Source: Rhodospirillaceae bacterium bin65 (GTDB lineage Bacteria > Pseudomonadota > Alphaproteobacteria > Bin65). From it: a stretch of DNA of 64,000 bases. Below are positions 51,768-59,637 of this stretch, one piece after another. The translations under genes and the position numbers were made by a program. The stretch's first letter is position 1. Each line of letters starts with the position of its first letter. The stretch is taken from the NCBI GenBank assembly GCA_002238725.1, contig MPMX01000021.1, positions 1-64,000 on the forward strand, read 5' to 3'. The notes beneath the pieces are model-generated. The model did no database searches. It was not told where the DNA came from and saw only the letters and a program-made list of their open reading frames with translations.

Positions 51768-52211
51768 TTACCGTCCCGCGTCCCATTCCGTGCTGTCGGG
51801 CGCGGTAAGATCGGTCCCGGGCCGTACCGTGACCGTGCCTTTGAGCGCGCCGTAAATGCTCTGAAAGAAACCCGCACCTGGCGCTCTTGCCGAAGCTGGC
51901 GCCACTTCGGCGGCCGAACCGCCGACGGCTGCCCCACTGCCGCCGTCTTCACGGGTAATTCCGTCCTGTGAGAATTTTCGAAACACCAGCTTGCAGCCTG
52001 GTACGTCGACTTTGGTCGACTTGTATCCCGCCTTGAGCCAGGCATCGGTAATGACGCTGTTGGACGGATTGTTGGACCACCAGGGCCTGTGTTTGAACGC
52101 GGACGGCGGCAACTTCCCACCGATGATTCTTTCGATTTCTCCAAAAGTCATCGGCACAGCTGTCCGCCCGGATGCGATCAGATGGTCCGCCAGGGGATCG
52201 TATTTTGACAT
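51768..52211 (-). CDS. Antitoxin fusing a DUF7662-like domain to a toxin-binding tail
   Basis: A 147-residue protein. Residues 3-80 look like the DUF7662 fold (KYDPLADHLIASG, MTFGEIERIIGGKLPPSAFKHRPWWSN, ITDAWLKAGYKSTKVDVPGCKLVFRK), not a Phd, AbrB or ribbon-helix-helix domain. A Gly/Ala-rich linker follows. The last 33 residues (FFQSIYGALKGTVTV...DLTAPDSTEWDAG) match the C-terminal neutralising peptide seen in antitoxins of PIN toxins, which normally ends in D-L-T-x-P...W. The ATG at 52211 has GGGATT about 8 bp upstream; an alternative ATG is at 52217. It is 6 bp from the toxin gene. Assigning DUF7662 as DNA-binding is inference. Confidence 0.72.
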   Translation of the reverse strand: MSKYDPLADHLIASGRTAVPMTFGEIERIIGGKLPPSAFKHRPWWSNNPSNSVITDAWLKAGYKSTKVDVPGCKLVFRKFSQDGITREDGGSGAAVGGSAAEVAPASARAPGAGFFQSIYGALKGTVTVRPGTDLTAPDSTEWDAGR

Positions 52212-52236
52212 AGCCATAATCCCAAATGCGACACAG

Positions 52237-52287
52237 TAACTATATATAGTTAAAGGTACATTCATCCTAATTTCAAGAGTTAACTAT
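52237..52287. promoter_or_regulatory. TAACTAT operator array upstream of the DUF7662-PIN module
   Basis: TAACTATATATAGTTA (52237-52252) is a perfect 16-bp palindrome made of two TAACTAT half-sites. A third TAACTAT lies at 52281-52287, 35 bases beyond, in an A+T-rich stretch immediately upstream of the antitoxin start. A TTGACA (minus strand, 52300-52305) may be the -35 box. This is the arrangement of an autoregulated TA promoter. Confidence 0.65.
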
Positions 52288-52378
52288 TTTCACAAAAATT
52301 GTCAAAATCGCATCACCCTTGACCGTCAAAAAGGATTGTGGAACATTTTATGAACAAACAACCTGACATCGAGCACCC

Positions 52379-53509
52379 ATGGAATTCGGCCATCGCCAGG
52401 CGCTGACGGATGACGAGCGGATCGGCTGGCTGCGGCTGATCCGCAGCGAGAATGTCGGCCCGGTCACCTTCTGGCACCTGCTGCGCCATTTCGGCTCGGC
52501 GGCGGACGCGCTCGACGCCCTGCCGGACCTGTCGCGCCGCGGCGGCCGGACGAACCCGGTGCGCATCGCCTCTGTCGCGGCGGCGGAAACCGAAATCGGC
52601 GCCACCCGCAAGGCCGGCGCACGGCTGGTTGCCGCGCAGGAGCCCGACTATCCCTGGCGGCTGGCGACGACCGAGGATGCGCCGCCGGTGATCGCTGTCC
52701 GGGGCGAGGCGGCGCTTGCCAGCGCCCCGGTCGTCGCCATCGTCGGCGCGCGCAACGCATCGTCCAACGGCAAGCGGTTCGCGCGCACGATCGCGCAGGA
52801 TCTCGGCGCCGCCGGCGTTACCGTCGCCTCCGGCCTGGCGCGCGGCATCGATGCCGCGGCCCATGCCGGGTCGCTGGAATCGGGCACAATTGCCGTGGTC
52901 GCCGGCGGGATAGACGTCTGCTACCCGCCGGAGCATGAAGAGTTGATGGAGGATATTGCGCGGCGCGGCGCGATCCTGGCGGAGCAGCCGGCCGGCACAA
53001 AGCCCCAAGGCCGCCATTTCCCGCGCCGCAACAGGATCGTTTCGGGCATCGCCAGCGGCGTGCTGGTTGTCGAGGCGGCGGCGCGCTCCGGCTCGCTGAT
53101 CACGGCCCGATGCGCCGGCGAGCAGGGCCGCGACGTGTTCGCCGTGCCCGGCTCGCCGCTCGATCCTCGCTGCACCGGAGCCAACGGCCTGTTGCGCGAC
53201 GGCGCCGTCCTGACCGAAAGCGCGGCGGATATCCTGCAGGTCCTGCAACCCGGATTGCGCGAACCGCCGGACCGCGCTGCGACAGCCGAACCGGCGCCGG
53301 ACGCAGCGCTCCAGGCGGCAGACCCGGAGGTCGCCGACGCCCGCCGCTCGCTCGCCGATTTCCTGTCGCCGGCGCCGACTCCGATCGACGACCTGGTGCG
53401 CGAGTTCGGCGACGATTCCGCGGCCGTCGCCGCGGCCCTGCTCGAACTGGAACTGGCCGGCAGGCTCGAACGCCATCCCGGCAACCGCGTCGCGCTGGTG
53501 GCGGTGTAA
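52379..53509 (+). CDS. dprA: DNA-processing protein DprA
   Basis: Loads RecA onto incoming single-stranded DNA during natural transformation. The 376 residues have an N-terminal SAM-like domain (DERIGWLRLIRSENVGPVTFWHLLRHFG) and the Rossmann-fold core: VAIVGARNASSNGKRFARTIAQDLG, SGLARGIDAAAHAGSL, VAGGIDVCYPPEHEEL, FPRRNRIVSGIASGVLVVEAAARSGSLITA and GSPLDPRCTGANGLLRDGA. A C-terminal winged-helix-like tail (TPIDDLVREFG) is present, as in the alphaproteobacterial form. Two TA modules flank it on the opposite strand. Confidence 0.94.
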   Translation: MEFGHRQALTDDERIGWLRLIRSENVGPVTFWHLLRHFGSAADALDALPDLSRRGGRTNPVRIASVAAAETEIGATRKAGARLVAAQEPDYPWRLATTEDAPPVIAVRGEAALASAPVVAIVGARNASSNGKRFARTIAQDLGAAGVTVASGLARGIDAAAHAGSLESGTIAVVAGGIDVCYPPEHEELMEDIARRGAILAEQPAGTKPQGRHFPRRNRIVSGIASGVLVVEAAARSGSLITARCAGEQGRDVFAVPGSPLDPRCTGANGLLRDGAVLTESAADILQVLQPGLREPPDRAATAEPAPDAALQAADPEVADARRSLADFLSPAPTPIDDLVREFGDDSAAVAAALLELELAGRLERHPGNRVALVAV

Positions 53510-53588
53510 ATCCGGAATGCAGGAACGCTGCCAGACCGGCCGCCGGGAACCTGACGCTTGCTCCCGTAGCCGGAAATCGGGGGGCGTC

Positions 53589-54017
53589 TCAGGCGGCGTA
53601 AGTCTCGACGACGAGTTCGCGGCCGAGCGCATGCAACGCCTTGTGAATCCGGTTGGCCGAGCTGCGATGGCGCGGATCGAGCATCCGGCGTACGGCTTTT
53701 TCATCAACGCCCAAACGGGCCGCCAAGGCGACCCGGGTGACGCCGCTCTCGCGCAGCGCGACCGCCAGAGCCGCCTTGGCCGCAGTTTCGGCAGGTACGG
53801 CGACCAGGTATTCGCCGGCACGCCGCGGGCTGGGTACGGGAAGCGATTCAGTGTCGTCGATTCGACCCGCGATAGCTTCTTCGAGTGCATCGGCCGCCTC
53901 GGTAAGGGCCTCGGCAATGTCGCCGCCGGAGGTCAGGCACTCCGGCAGGTCGCGGAATGAAACGACGATCTCGTCCGGTCCGGTTCGCCTCAGTACGGCG
54001 GGATAGGTAAATCGCAT
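53589..54017 (-). CDS. hicB: HicB-family antitoxin
   Basis: A 142-residue antitoxin. The HicB fold is visible in RFTYPAVLRRTGPDEIVVSFRDLPECLTSGGDIAEALTEA. An XRE-type helix-turn-helix (ALRESGVTRVALAARLGVDEKAVRRMLDPRH) follows at the C-terminus for autoregulation. It lies 21 bp downstream of the frameshifted hicA. With the toxin probably inactive, it may be a solitary antitoxin able to cross-protect. Confidence 0.9.
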   Translation of the reverse strand: MRFTYPAVLRRTGPDEIVVSFRDLPECLTSGGDIAEALTEAADALEEAIAGRIDDTESLPVPSPRRAGEYLVAVPAETAAKAALAVALRESGVTRVALAARLGVDEKAVRRMLDPRHRSSANRIHKALHALGRELVVETYAA

Positions 54018-54038
54018 TGCACTATCCTTCCGATAGCT

Positions 54039-54253
54039 CTAACGGAAATCGTCCCGGTTCAGTCCCAATTGGCGAAGCATGGCGGACAACAGGCCTGATC
54101 CGAGTTCCTTACGTCGGTCCTTAACGACCGTCTTGCGAGCGCCGTAATAACGATGATGTGGCTTCCTTTGCCGCGTTTGGTATCGATACGGACCGGGACG
54201 CCACGCGCCCGGCCGATCACCTGCACCCGTGCGATAAAGTCCCTGCACTTCAT
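54039..54253 (-). pseudogene. hicA: hicA toxin gene broken by a frameshift
   Basis: The start MKCRDFIARVQVIGRARG...RGKGSH is in one frame, but the conserved C-terminal part HRYYGARKTVVKDRRKELGSGLLSAMLRQLGLNRDDFR continues only in another. The break is at the codon pair after GSH, where CACATCATCG would read CAC-CAT-CAT-CG if one C were restored, giving the family motif KGSHHHRYYG. A single-base deletion, or a sequencing error, is the simplest explanation. HicA is an mRNA interferase with a dsRBD-like fold whose histidine is in GSHH. Both ends of the gene look otherwise intact. Confidence 0.8.
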
Positions 54254-54432
54254 CGCACAGAATATAGGTCGCGATTTTCCGAATGTTGAGCGAAATCGGA
54301 CAATAATGTCCGAATTGCCATGCCGATCGCAGGGGAAACAGTGAAATGCTTGACGCCGCGACGCCACGGTCCCATTTGCGGGGCCGGCCGGTGCGGCGAC
54401 CGCATCGCCCGTAAACGGATGATCGAACCGCC

Positions 54433-57081
54433 ATGAACGTCGTCGTCGTCGAATCCCCGGCCAAGGCGAAAACCATCAACAAGTATCTCGGCGCCGGCTG
54501 GCGCGTGCTCGCGAGCTACGGCCATGTCCGCGACCTCGCCGAGAAGGAAGGCTCGGTCGATCCCGAAGCCGGGTTCGCCATGACATGGCAGGTCGATGCC
54601 AAGTCGAAGAAGCGGATCGCCGACATCGCAGGGGCGGCCAGACAAGCCGGCAGCCTGGTTCTGGCCACCGACCCGGACCGGGAAGGCGAAGCGATCTCGT
54701 GGCACGTGCTGGAACTGCTCCGGCAGAAACACGGGCTGAAAGACCTCGACGTCCGCCGCGTCGTCTTTCACGAGATCACGCGCGACGCGGTCCGCCAGGC
54801 CATGGAAAATCCACGCCCGATCGACCGGAATCTGGTCGACGCCTATCTGGCGCGCCGGGCGCTCGATTATCTGGTCGGCTTCCATCTTTCGCCGGTGCTG
54901 TGGCGCAAACTGCCGGGCGCGCGCTCGGCCGGCCGGGTCCAGTCGGTCGCCCTGCGGCTGGTCTGCGAGCGCGAAGACGAGATCGAGCGCTTCCAGTCGC
55001 AGGAATACTGGACGGTCGATGCCGATTTCCTGACCCCGCGGCGCGACCGCTTTACCGCGCGCCTCACCCATCTCGACGGCAAGAAGCTGGATCGACTCGC
55101 CATCGCCAGCGAAGCCCAGGCCGGGGCCGCGGTCGCGGCGATCGAAGCGGCAGCCTTTGCCTGCGCCGGTGTCGAACGCAAACAGGTCCGCCGCAATCCG
55201 GCGGCGCCGTTCACGACCTCCACCCTGCAGCAGGAGGCGTCGCGAAAACTGCGCATGAGCGCAGACCGGACCATGCGCACCGCCCAACGCCTCTACGAAG
55301 GCGTCGATATCGGCGGTGAGACCGTCGGCCTGATCAGCTACATGCGCACCGATTCGACGTCGTTGTCCGGCGAAGCGATCGGCGGCTGCCGGCGTCTGAT
55401 CGAGCGCGACTATGGCGGCGATTATCTGCCGGCCAGCCCGCGCCAATACCGGACGAAGGCAAAGAATGCCCAGGAAGCGCATGAGGCGATCCGGCCGACG
55501 GACCTGTTCCGCCGGCCGGCCGATATGTCCCGCCACCTGACAGCCGAGCAGGCAAAGCTTTACGAGTTGATCTGGAAACGCACCGTCGCCTCCCAGATGG
55601 CGAGTGCCGTGCTCGACCAGGTGACGGCCGATATCGCCAGCGCCAACCGGATGACCCGGCTGCGCGCCGCCGGATCGACGATCAGGTTCGACGGTTTTCT
55701 GAAGCTCTACCGCGAAGGCCGGGACGAACCTGCGGACCGCGACCCCGAACGGGAACGGGACAAGCCGGACGACGAGAACCGGATGCTGCCGGAAATCCGG
55801 GATGGCGAGGCCGTGGACCGGACAGCGGTGCGCCCGGCGCAGCATTTCACCCAGCCGCCGCCGCGCTATACCGAAGCCAGCCTGGTCAAGAGGCTCGAAG
55901 AACTGGGCATCGGCCGGCCCTCGACCTACGCCTCGATTCTCAAGGTGCTGCAGGATCGCGACTATGTCCGCCTGGACCGCCGGCGCTTCCATCCGGAAGA
56001 CCGCGGCCGGGTGGTTACCAGCTTCCTGACCAATTTCTTCGGCCGCTATGTCGAATACGGGTTTACCGCCGGCCTGGAGGAAAAGCTCGACATCGTCTCG
56101 GACGGCCGGACCGACTGGAAGAAACTGCTGCACGATTTCTGGACCGCCTTCAGCGCCTCGATAGCAGATGCGATGGAACTGGACCGGACACGGGTGATCG
56201 ACGCGCTGGACGAAGCGCTCGGTCCGCATTTCTTCCCGTCCCGCGAGGATGGCGCCGACCAGCGCGGCTGCCCGGCTTGCGACGGCGGCCGGCTCGGCCT
56301 GAAGATCGGGCGCAACGGGGGTTTCATAGGCTGCTCCAACTATCCGGCCTGCCGTTTCACCCGTCCGCTTGCGGTGGTCGATGGCAGCGTCGGAGAAGCC
56401 GCCGCGGTTTCCGGCGACCGCAACCTCGGCGCGGACCCGGCAAGCGGCGCAGCGATCGAGCTGAAGACCGGCCCCTACGGCCCCTATGTCCAACGCGCCG
56501 GAGCCGCGGAAACCGACAAGCCGGAACGGACTTCCCTGCCACGCGGGCTGGACCCGGACTCGGTCGATCTCGCGATCGCGCTGAAACTGCTGTCCCTGCC
56601 GCGCGACATCGCAACCCATCCGGCCAACGGCAAACCCATTACCGGCGCCATCGGACGATACGGTCCCTATGTCCGGAACGAGGGCGTGTATGCGAACCTG
56701 GACTCCTGGGAGGAACTGTTCGAAATCGGCGCGAACCGGGCCGTCGCCTTGCTTGCGGAGGCCCGGCAGAAACGCAACGGCGGCGAACAGCGCGCCCTCG
56801 GCGAGCATCCGGAGAAGAAGGCGCCCGTCACGACCGGCGCCGGCCGCTACGGCCCGTTCGTCAGGGTCGGCCGCACCTATGCCAGTCTGCCCAAGGACGT
56901 GACCGTCGACTCGGTGACGCTGGAACAGGCCGTCGCCCTGCTGGCGCCGAAACTGGCGAAATCCGGCGGCCGGAAACCGGCGGCCGGAAAGAAGCGGACG
57001 GCCAGGAAAGACCCGGCCAAGAAAAAGACGGCGGCGAAGGAGCCGCGCCCCGCCAAATCGGCGAACCCGGCCGCTGAATGA
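54433..57081 (+). CDS. topA: DNA topoisomerase I
   Basis: Type IA topoisomerase of 882 residues that relaxes negative supercoils. The N-terminal Toprim domain has VVVESPAKAKTINKYLG and the acidic triad DPDREGE (D80, D82). The catalytic Tyr303 lies in GLISYMRTDSTSLS. The C-terminus has one Cys4 zinc finger (CPAC...CSNYPAC), then three GPYGPYV-type beta repeats (for example GRYGPFVRVGRTYASLP) and a Lys/Ala-rich tail. This C-terminal layout is typical of alphaproteobacteria. It follows dprA, interrupted by the hicAB module on the opposite strand. Confidence 0.96.
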   Translation: MNVVVVESPAKAKTINKYLGAGWRVLASYGHVRDLAEKEGSVDPEAGFAMTWQVDAKSKKRIADIAGAARQAGSLVLATDPDREGEAISWHVLELLRQKHGLKDLDVRRVVFHEITRDAVRQAMENPRPIDRNLVDAYLARRALDYLVGFHLSPVLWRKLPGARSAGRVQSVALRLVCEREDEIERFQSQEYWTVDADFLTPRRDRFTARLTHLDGKKLDRLAIASEAQAGAAVAAIEAAAFACAGVERKQVRRNPAAPFTTSTLQQEASRKLRMSADRTMRTAQRLYEGVDIGGETVGLISYMRTDSTSLSGEAIGGCRRLIERDYGGDYLPASPRQYRTKAKNAQEAHEAIRPTDLFRRPADMSRHLTAEQAKLYELIWKRTVASQMASAVLDQVTADIASANRMTRLRAAGSTIRFDGFLKLYREGRDEPADRDPERERDKPDDENRMLPEIRDGEAVDRTAVRPAQHFTQPPPRYTEASLVKRLEELGIGRPSTYASILKVLQDRDYVRLDRRRFHPEDRGRVVTSFLTNFFGRYVEYGFTAGLEEKLDIVSDGRTDWKKLLHDFWTAFSASIADAMELDRTRVIDALDEALGPHFFPSREDGADQRGCPACDGGRLGLKIGRNGGFIGCSNYPACRFTRPLAVVDGSVGEAAAVSGDRNLGADPASGAAIELKTGPYGPYVQRAGAAETDKPERTSLPRGLDPDSVDLAIALKLLSLPRDIATHPANGKPITGAIGRYGPYVRNEGVYANLDSWEELFEIGANRAVALLAEARQKRNGGEQRALGEHPEKKAPVTTGAGRYGPFVRVGRTYASLPKDVTVDSVTLEQAVALLAPKLAKSGGRKPAAGKKRTARKDPAKKKTAAKEPRPAKSANPAAE

Positions 57082-57157
57082 GTCCGGCACGGCGTTCCAT
57101 GCGGGGCGCCGGCATGGCCTTGCAGGCGCGGCGGGCCGGGCACGGAAAGAAGACAGC

Positions 57158-59386
57158 ATGACGGGCAAGCGATCCGCCAGGCCGAGGGGCGCCGCCCCCT
57201 TTCCGACCCGCGACCAGGTGCTCGAGTTCATCCGCGAGAGCGACGCCCCGGTCGGCAAGCGCGAAATCGCCCGGGCATTCCGTCTGGCCGGCCCCGACCG
57301 CGTCCGCCTGCGCGACCTGCTGAAGGAGATGAAAGAAGAAGGCCTGCTGCCGGAGCGCCGGCGGCACCGGCCGGCCGGCGCGCTGCCCGAGGTGACGGCG
57401 ATCGAGGTGACGACGGTCACCGGCGACGGCGACGTGATGGCGGCGCCGCTCCGCTGGGACGGCGAGGGCGCACCGCCGCCGATCCGGCTGCTGCCGGAAC
57501 GCGGCCGCCCGCCGGGTGTCGGCGACCGGGTTCTGGCGCGCCTTTCGGGATCACCGGACGGCACCTGGACCGCCCGCACCATGAAGCGGCTGGACCGCGC
57601 GCCGGGCCGGGTGCTGGGCATCTTCAGCGCAGACACCGGCGGCGGCCCGTTCGGCGGCCGGCTGATCCCGACCGACCGGCGCGCGCGCCACGAGATTGCG
57701 ATCCCGCGCGGGATGGAAGGCGAGGCCCGGGACCGCGATCTGGTCGAGGTCGAGATCGTTCCCGGCAAGCCGCTGGGCCCGCGGCTCGGCCGGGTCGCGG
57801 AGAATTTCGGCTCGGCGGCCGGCCCGCATTCGGTCAGCCTGATCTGCATCCACAGCCACGGCATCCCGCACGCTTTTCCGCCGGAAGCGCTTGACGAGGC
57901 GGCGCGGCTCGAACCGGCGTCGGACGACGGCCGGCAGGATCTGCGCGCCGTTCCGCTGGTCACCATCGACGGCGAGGATGCGCGGGATTTCGACGACGCG
58001 GTCTGGGCCGGGGCGGATACCGCGCCGGACAATCCAGGCGGCTGGAAGCTGATTGTCGCGATCGCCGATGTCGCCCGGTATGTCCGGCCCGGCCGGCCGC
58101 TCGACCTCGAAGCGCTCAAGCGCGGCAACTCGGTGTATTTTCCCGACCGGGTCGTGCCGATGCTGCCGGAGCGCCTGTCCAACGACCTCTGTTCCCTGCG
58201 CCCGGACGAGGATCGGGCCTGCGTGGCCGCGCATCTTGCGATCGATGCCCGCGGCAGGCCGGTCCGGCACCGGTTCGAGCGCGCTGTCATGCGCTCGGCG
58301 GCCCGGCTGACCTACGAACAAGTGCAGCGCGCCCGCGACGGCGATCCGGACCCGGCGACGACGCCGTTGCTTGCATCGGTCATAACACCGCTTTACGGCG
58401 CCTACACCGCACTCGCTGCAGCGCGGGCCGACCGCGAGACGCTGGAGCTCGACCTTCCGGAGCGGCAAATTCGGCTCGACGAGGCCGGCCGTGTCACCGA
58501 CATCCGCGCGGCGCCGCGCTACGACAGCCACCGTCTGATCGAAGAGTTCATGATCGCCGCCAACGTGGCGGCGGCCGAGCACCTGGCGCATCGCGGCAAG
58601 CCCTGCATGTACCGGATCCACGAGCCGCCTGCGGCCGACGGATTGGAAACCCTGAAGCTGGCCCTGCGCGATATGGGCGTGCCGCTGCCGGCAAGCGGCT
58701 TGAGGCCGGCCGACCTCAACCGCATCCTGGCGCAGACCGCCGGGCTGCCCCAGGGCCGGACAATCCACGAGTTGATCCTGCGCGCCCAGAGCCAGGCGGC
58801 CTACAGCCCGGAGAACCGGGGCCATTTCGGCCTTGCCCTGCCGCGCTATGCCCATTTCACCTCGCCGATCCGCCGTTATGCCGACCTGCTGGTGCATCGC
58901 GCCATTGTCGGCGGTCTCGCCGAGAGCCGGGCCGGCAGCCGAGGCGACGGATTGCCGGCCGGCGCAGAAGGCGCAATGCGGGATTGGGGCGAGCGGATAT
59001 CCTCTGCCGAACGCCGGGCCATGGCGGCGGAACGCGATGCCGCCGACCGCTACATGGCCGCTTTCATGCAAGACCGGATCGGCGCCGCATTCGACGCAAC
59101 CGTTTCCGGCGTCACCCGGGCCGGCCTGTTCGTCACTCTTGTCGAGAACGGCGCCAGCGGGCTGATACCCATGAGCCGGATACCCGACGCCCGTTTTCGT
59201 TCCCGCTCGGGGAGGCGCCGATCCGGCGCCGCAAACCGGAACCTCGCCGTACAGATCGGCGAGACGGTGCAGGTGCGGCTGCGCGACGCCGTTCCGGTGA
59301 CCGGCGGACTGTTGTTCGACGTGCTGGAGGGCGGAAAAACGCCGAAGCATAGACGCAAACGACAGGCAGAATCCGGGCGAAAATAG
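57158..59386 (+). CDS. rnr: Ribonuclease R
   Basis: 3'-5' exoribonuclease of 742 residues that degrades structured RNA. It has an N-terminal winged-helix (REIARAFRLAG...LLKEMKEEGLL), cold-shock domains, the RNB catalytic region with DGEDARDFDDAVWA and SNDLCSLRPDEDR, and a C-terminal S1 domain (IGAAFDATVSGVTRAGLFVTL). The C-terminus ends in a basic tail. It follows topA by 76 bp in the conserved order, and an A+T-rich spacer of nearly 200 bp precedes the next gene. Confidence 0.95.
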   Translation: MTGKRSARPRGAAPFPTRDQVLEFIRESDAPVGKREIARAFRLAGPDRVRLRDLLKEMKEEGLLPERRRHRPAGALPEVTAIEVTTVTGDGDVMAAPLRWDGEGAPPPIRLLPERGRPPGVGDRVLARLSGSPDGTWTARTMKRLDRAPGRVLGIFSADTGGGPFGGRLIPTDRRARHEIAIPRGMEGEARDRDLVEVEIVPGKPLGPRLGRVAENFGSAAGPHSVSLICIHSHGIPHAFPPEALDEAARLEPASDDGRQDLRAVPLVTIDGEDARDFDDAVWAGADTAPDNPGGWKLIVAIADVARYVRPGRPLDLEALKRGNSVYFPDRVVPMLPERLSNDLCSLRPDEDRACVAAHLAIDARGRPVRHRFERAVMRSAARLTYEQVQRARDGDPDPATTPLLASVITPLYGAYTALAAARADRETLELDLPERQIRLDEAGRVTDIRAAPRYDSHRLIEEFMIAANVAAAEHLAHRGKPCMYRIHEPPAADGLETLKLALRDMGVPLPASGLRPADLNRILAQTAGLPQGRTIHELILRAQSQAAYSPENRGHFGLALPRYAHFTSPIRRYADLLVHRAIVGGLAESRAGSRGDGLPAGAEGAMRDWGERISSAERRAMAAERDAADRYMAAFMQDRIGAAFDATVSGVTRAGLFVTLVENGASGLIPMSRIPDARFRSRSGRRRSGAANRNLAVQIGETVQVRLRDAVPVTGGLLFDVLEGGKTPKHRRKRQAESGRK

Positions 59387-59637
59387 TTAAGACATTAAAG
59401 ACACAATTTAACCAAATCTTTCAACCTATTGAAATACCGGAGAAATACTGTTAGAAAGCGATTGACAATTCAGCAAAGTGTGCGAATCCTTCCGCATGCA
59501 GGAATTCGCGTATGGCCGGGCGAGGGCAGGATCGGCGTTTCGGCGCACCCTGCGCCCGCAAGGGATGAAATGCGGAAAACCGCATGGCACGGTATGACCG
59601 GGCCGAAGAATTCAACGGACGATCGATCGGGCGCTTC

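Noticed and set aside
54250-58290. A 1,346-codon open frame on the minus strand
   Set aside because: Antisense to topA and rnr, no recognisable domain, no ribosome site; a G+C-driven shadow.
59462-59490. TTGACA at 59462 as a promoter for the S41 protease
   Set aside because: The sequence 16-18 bases downstream (around GAATCC) is a poor -10 box, so no promoter was annotated.
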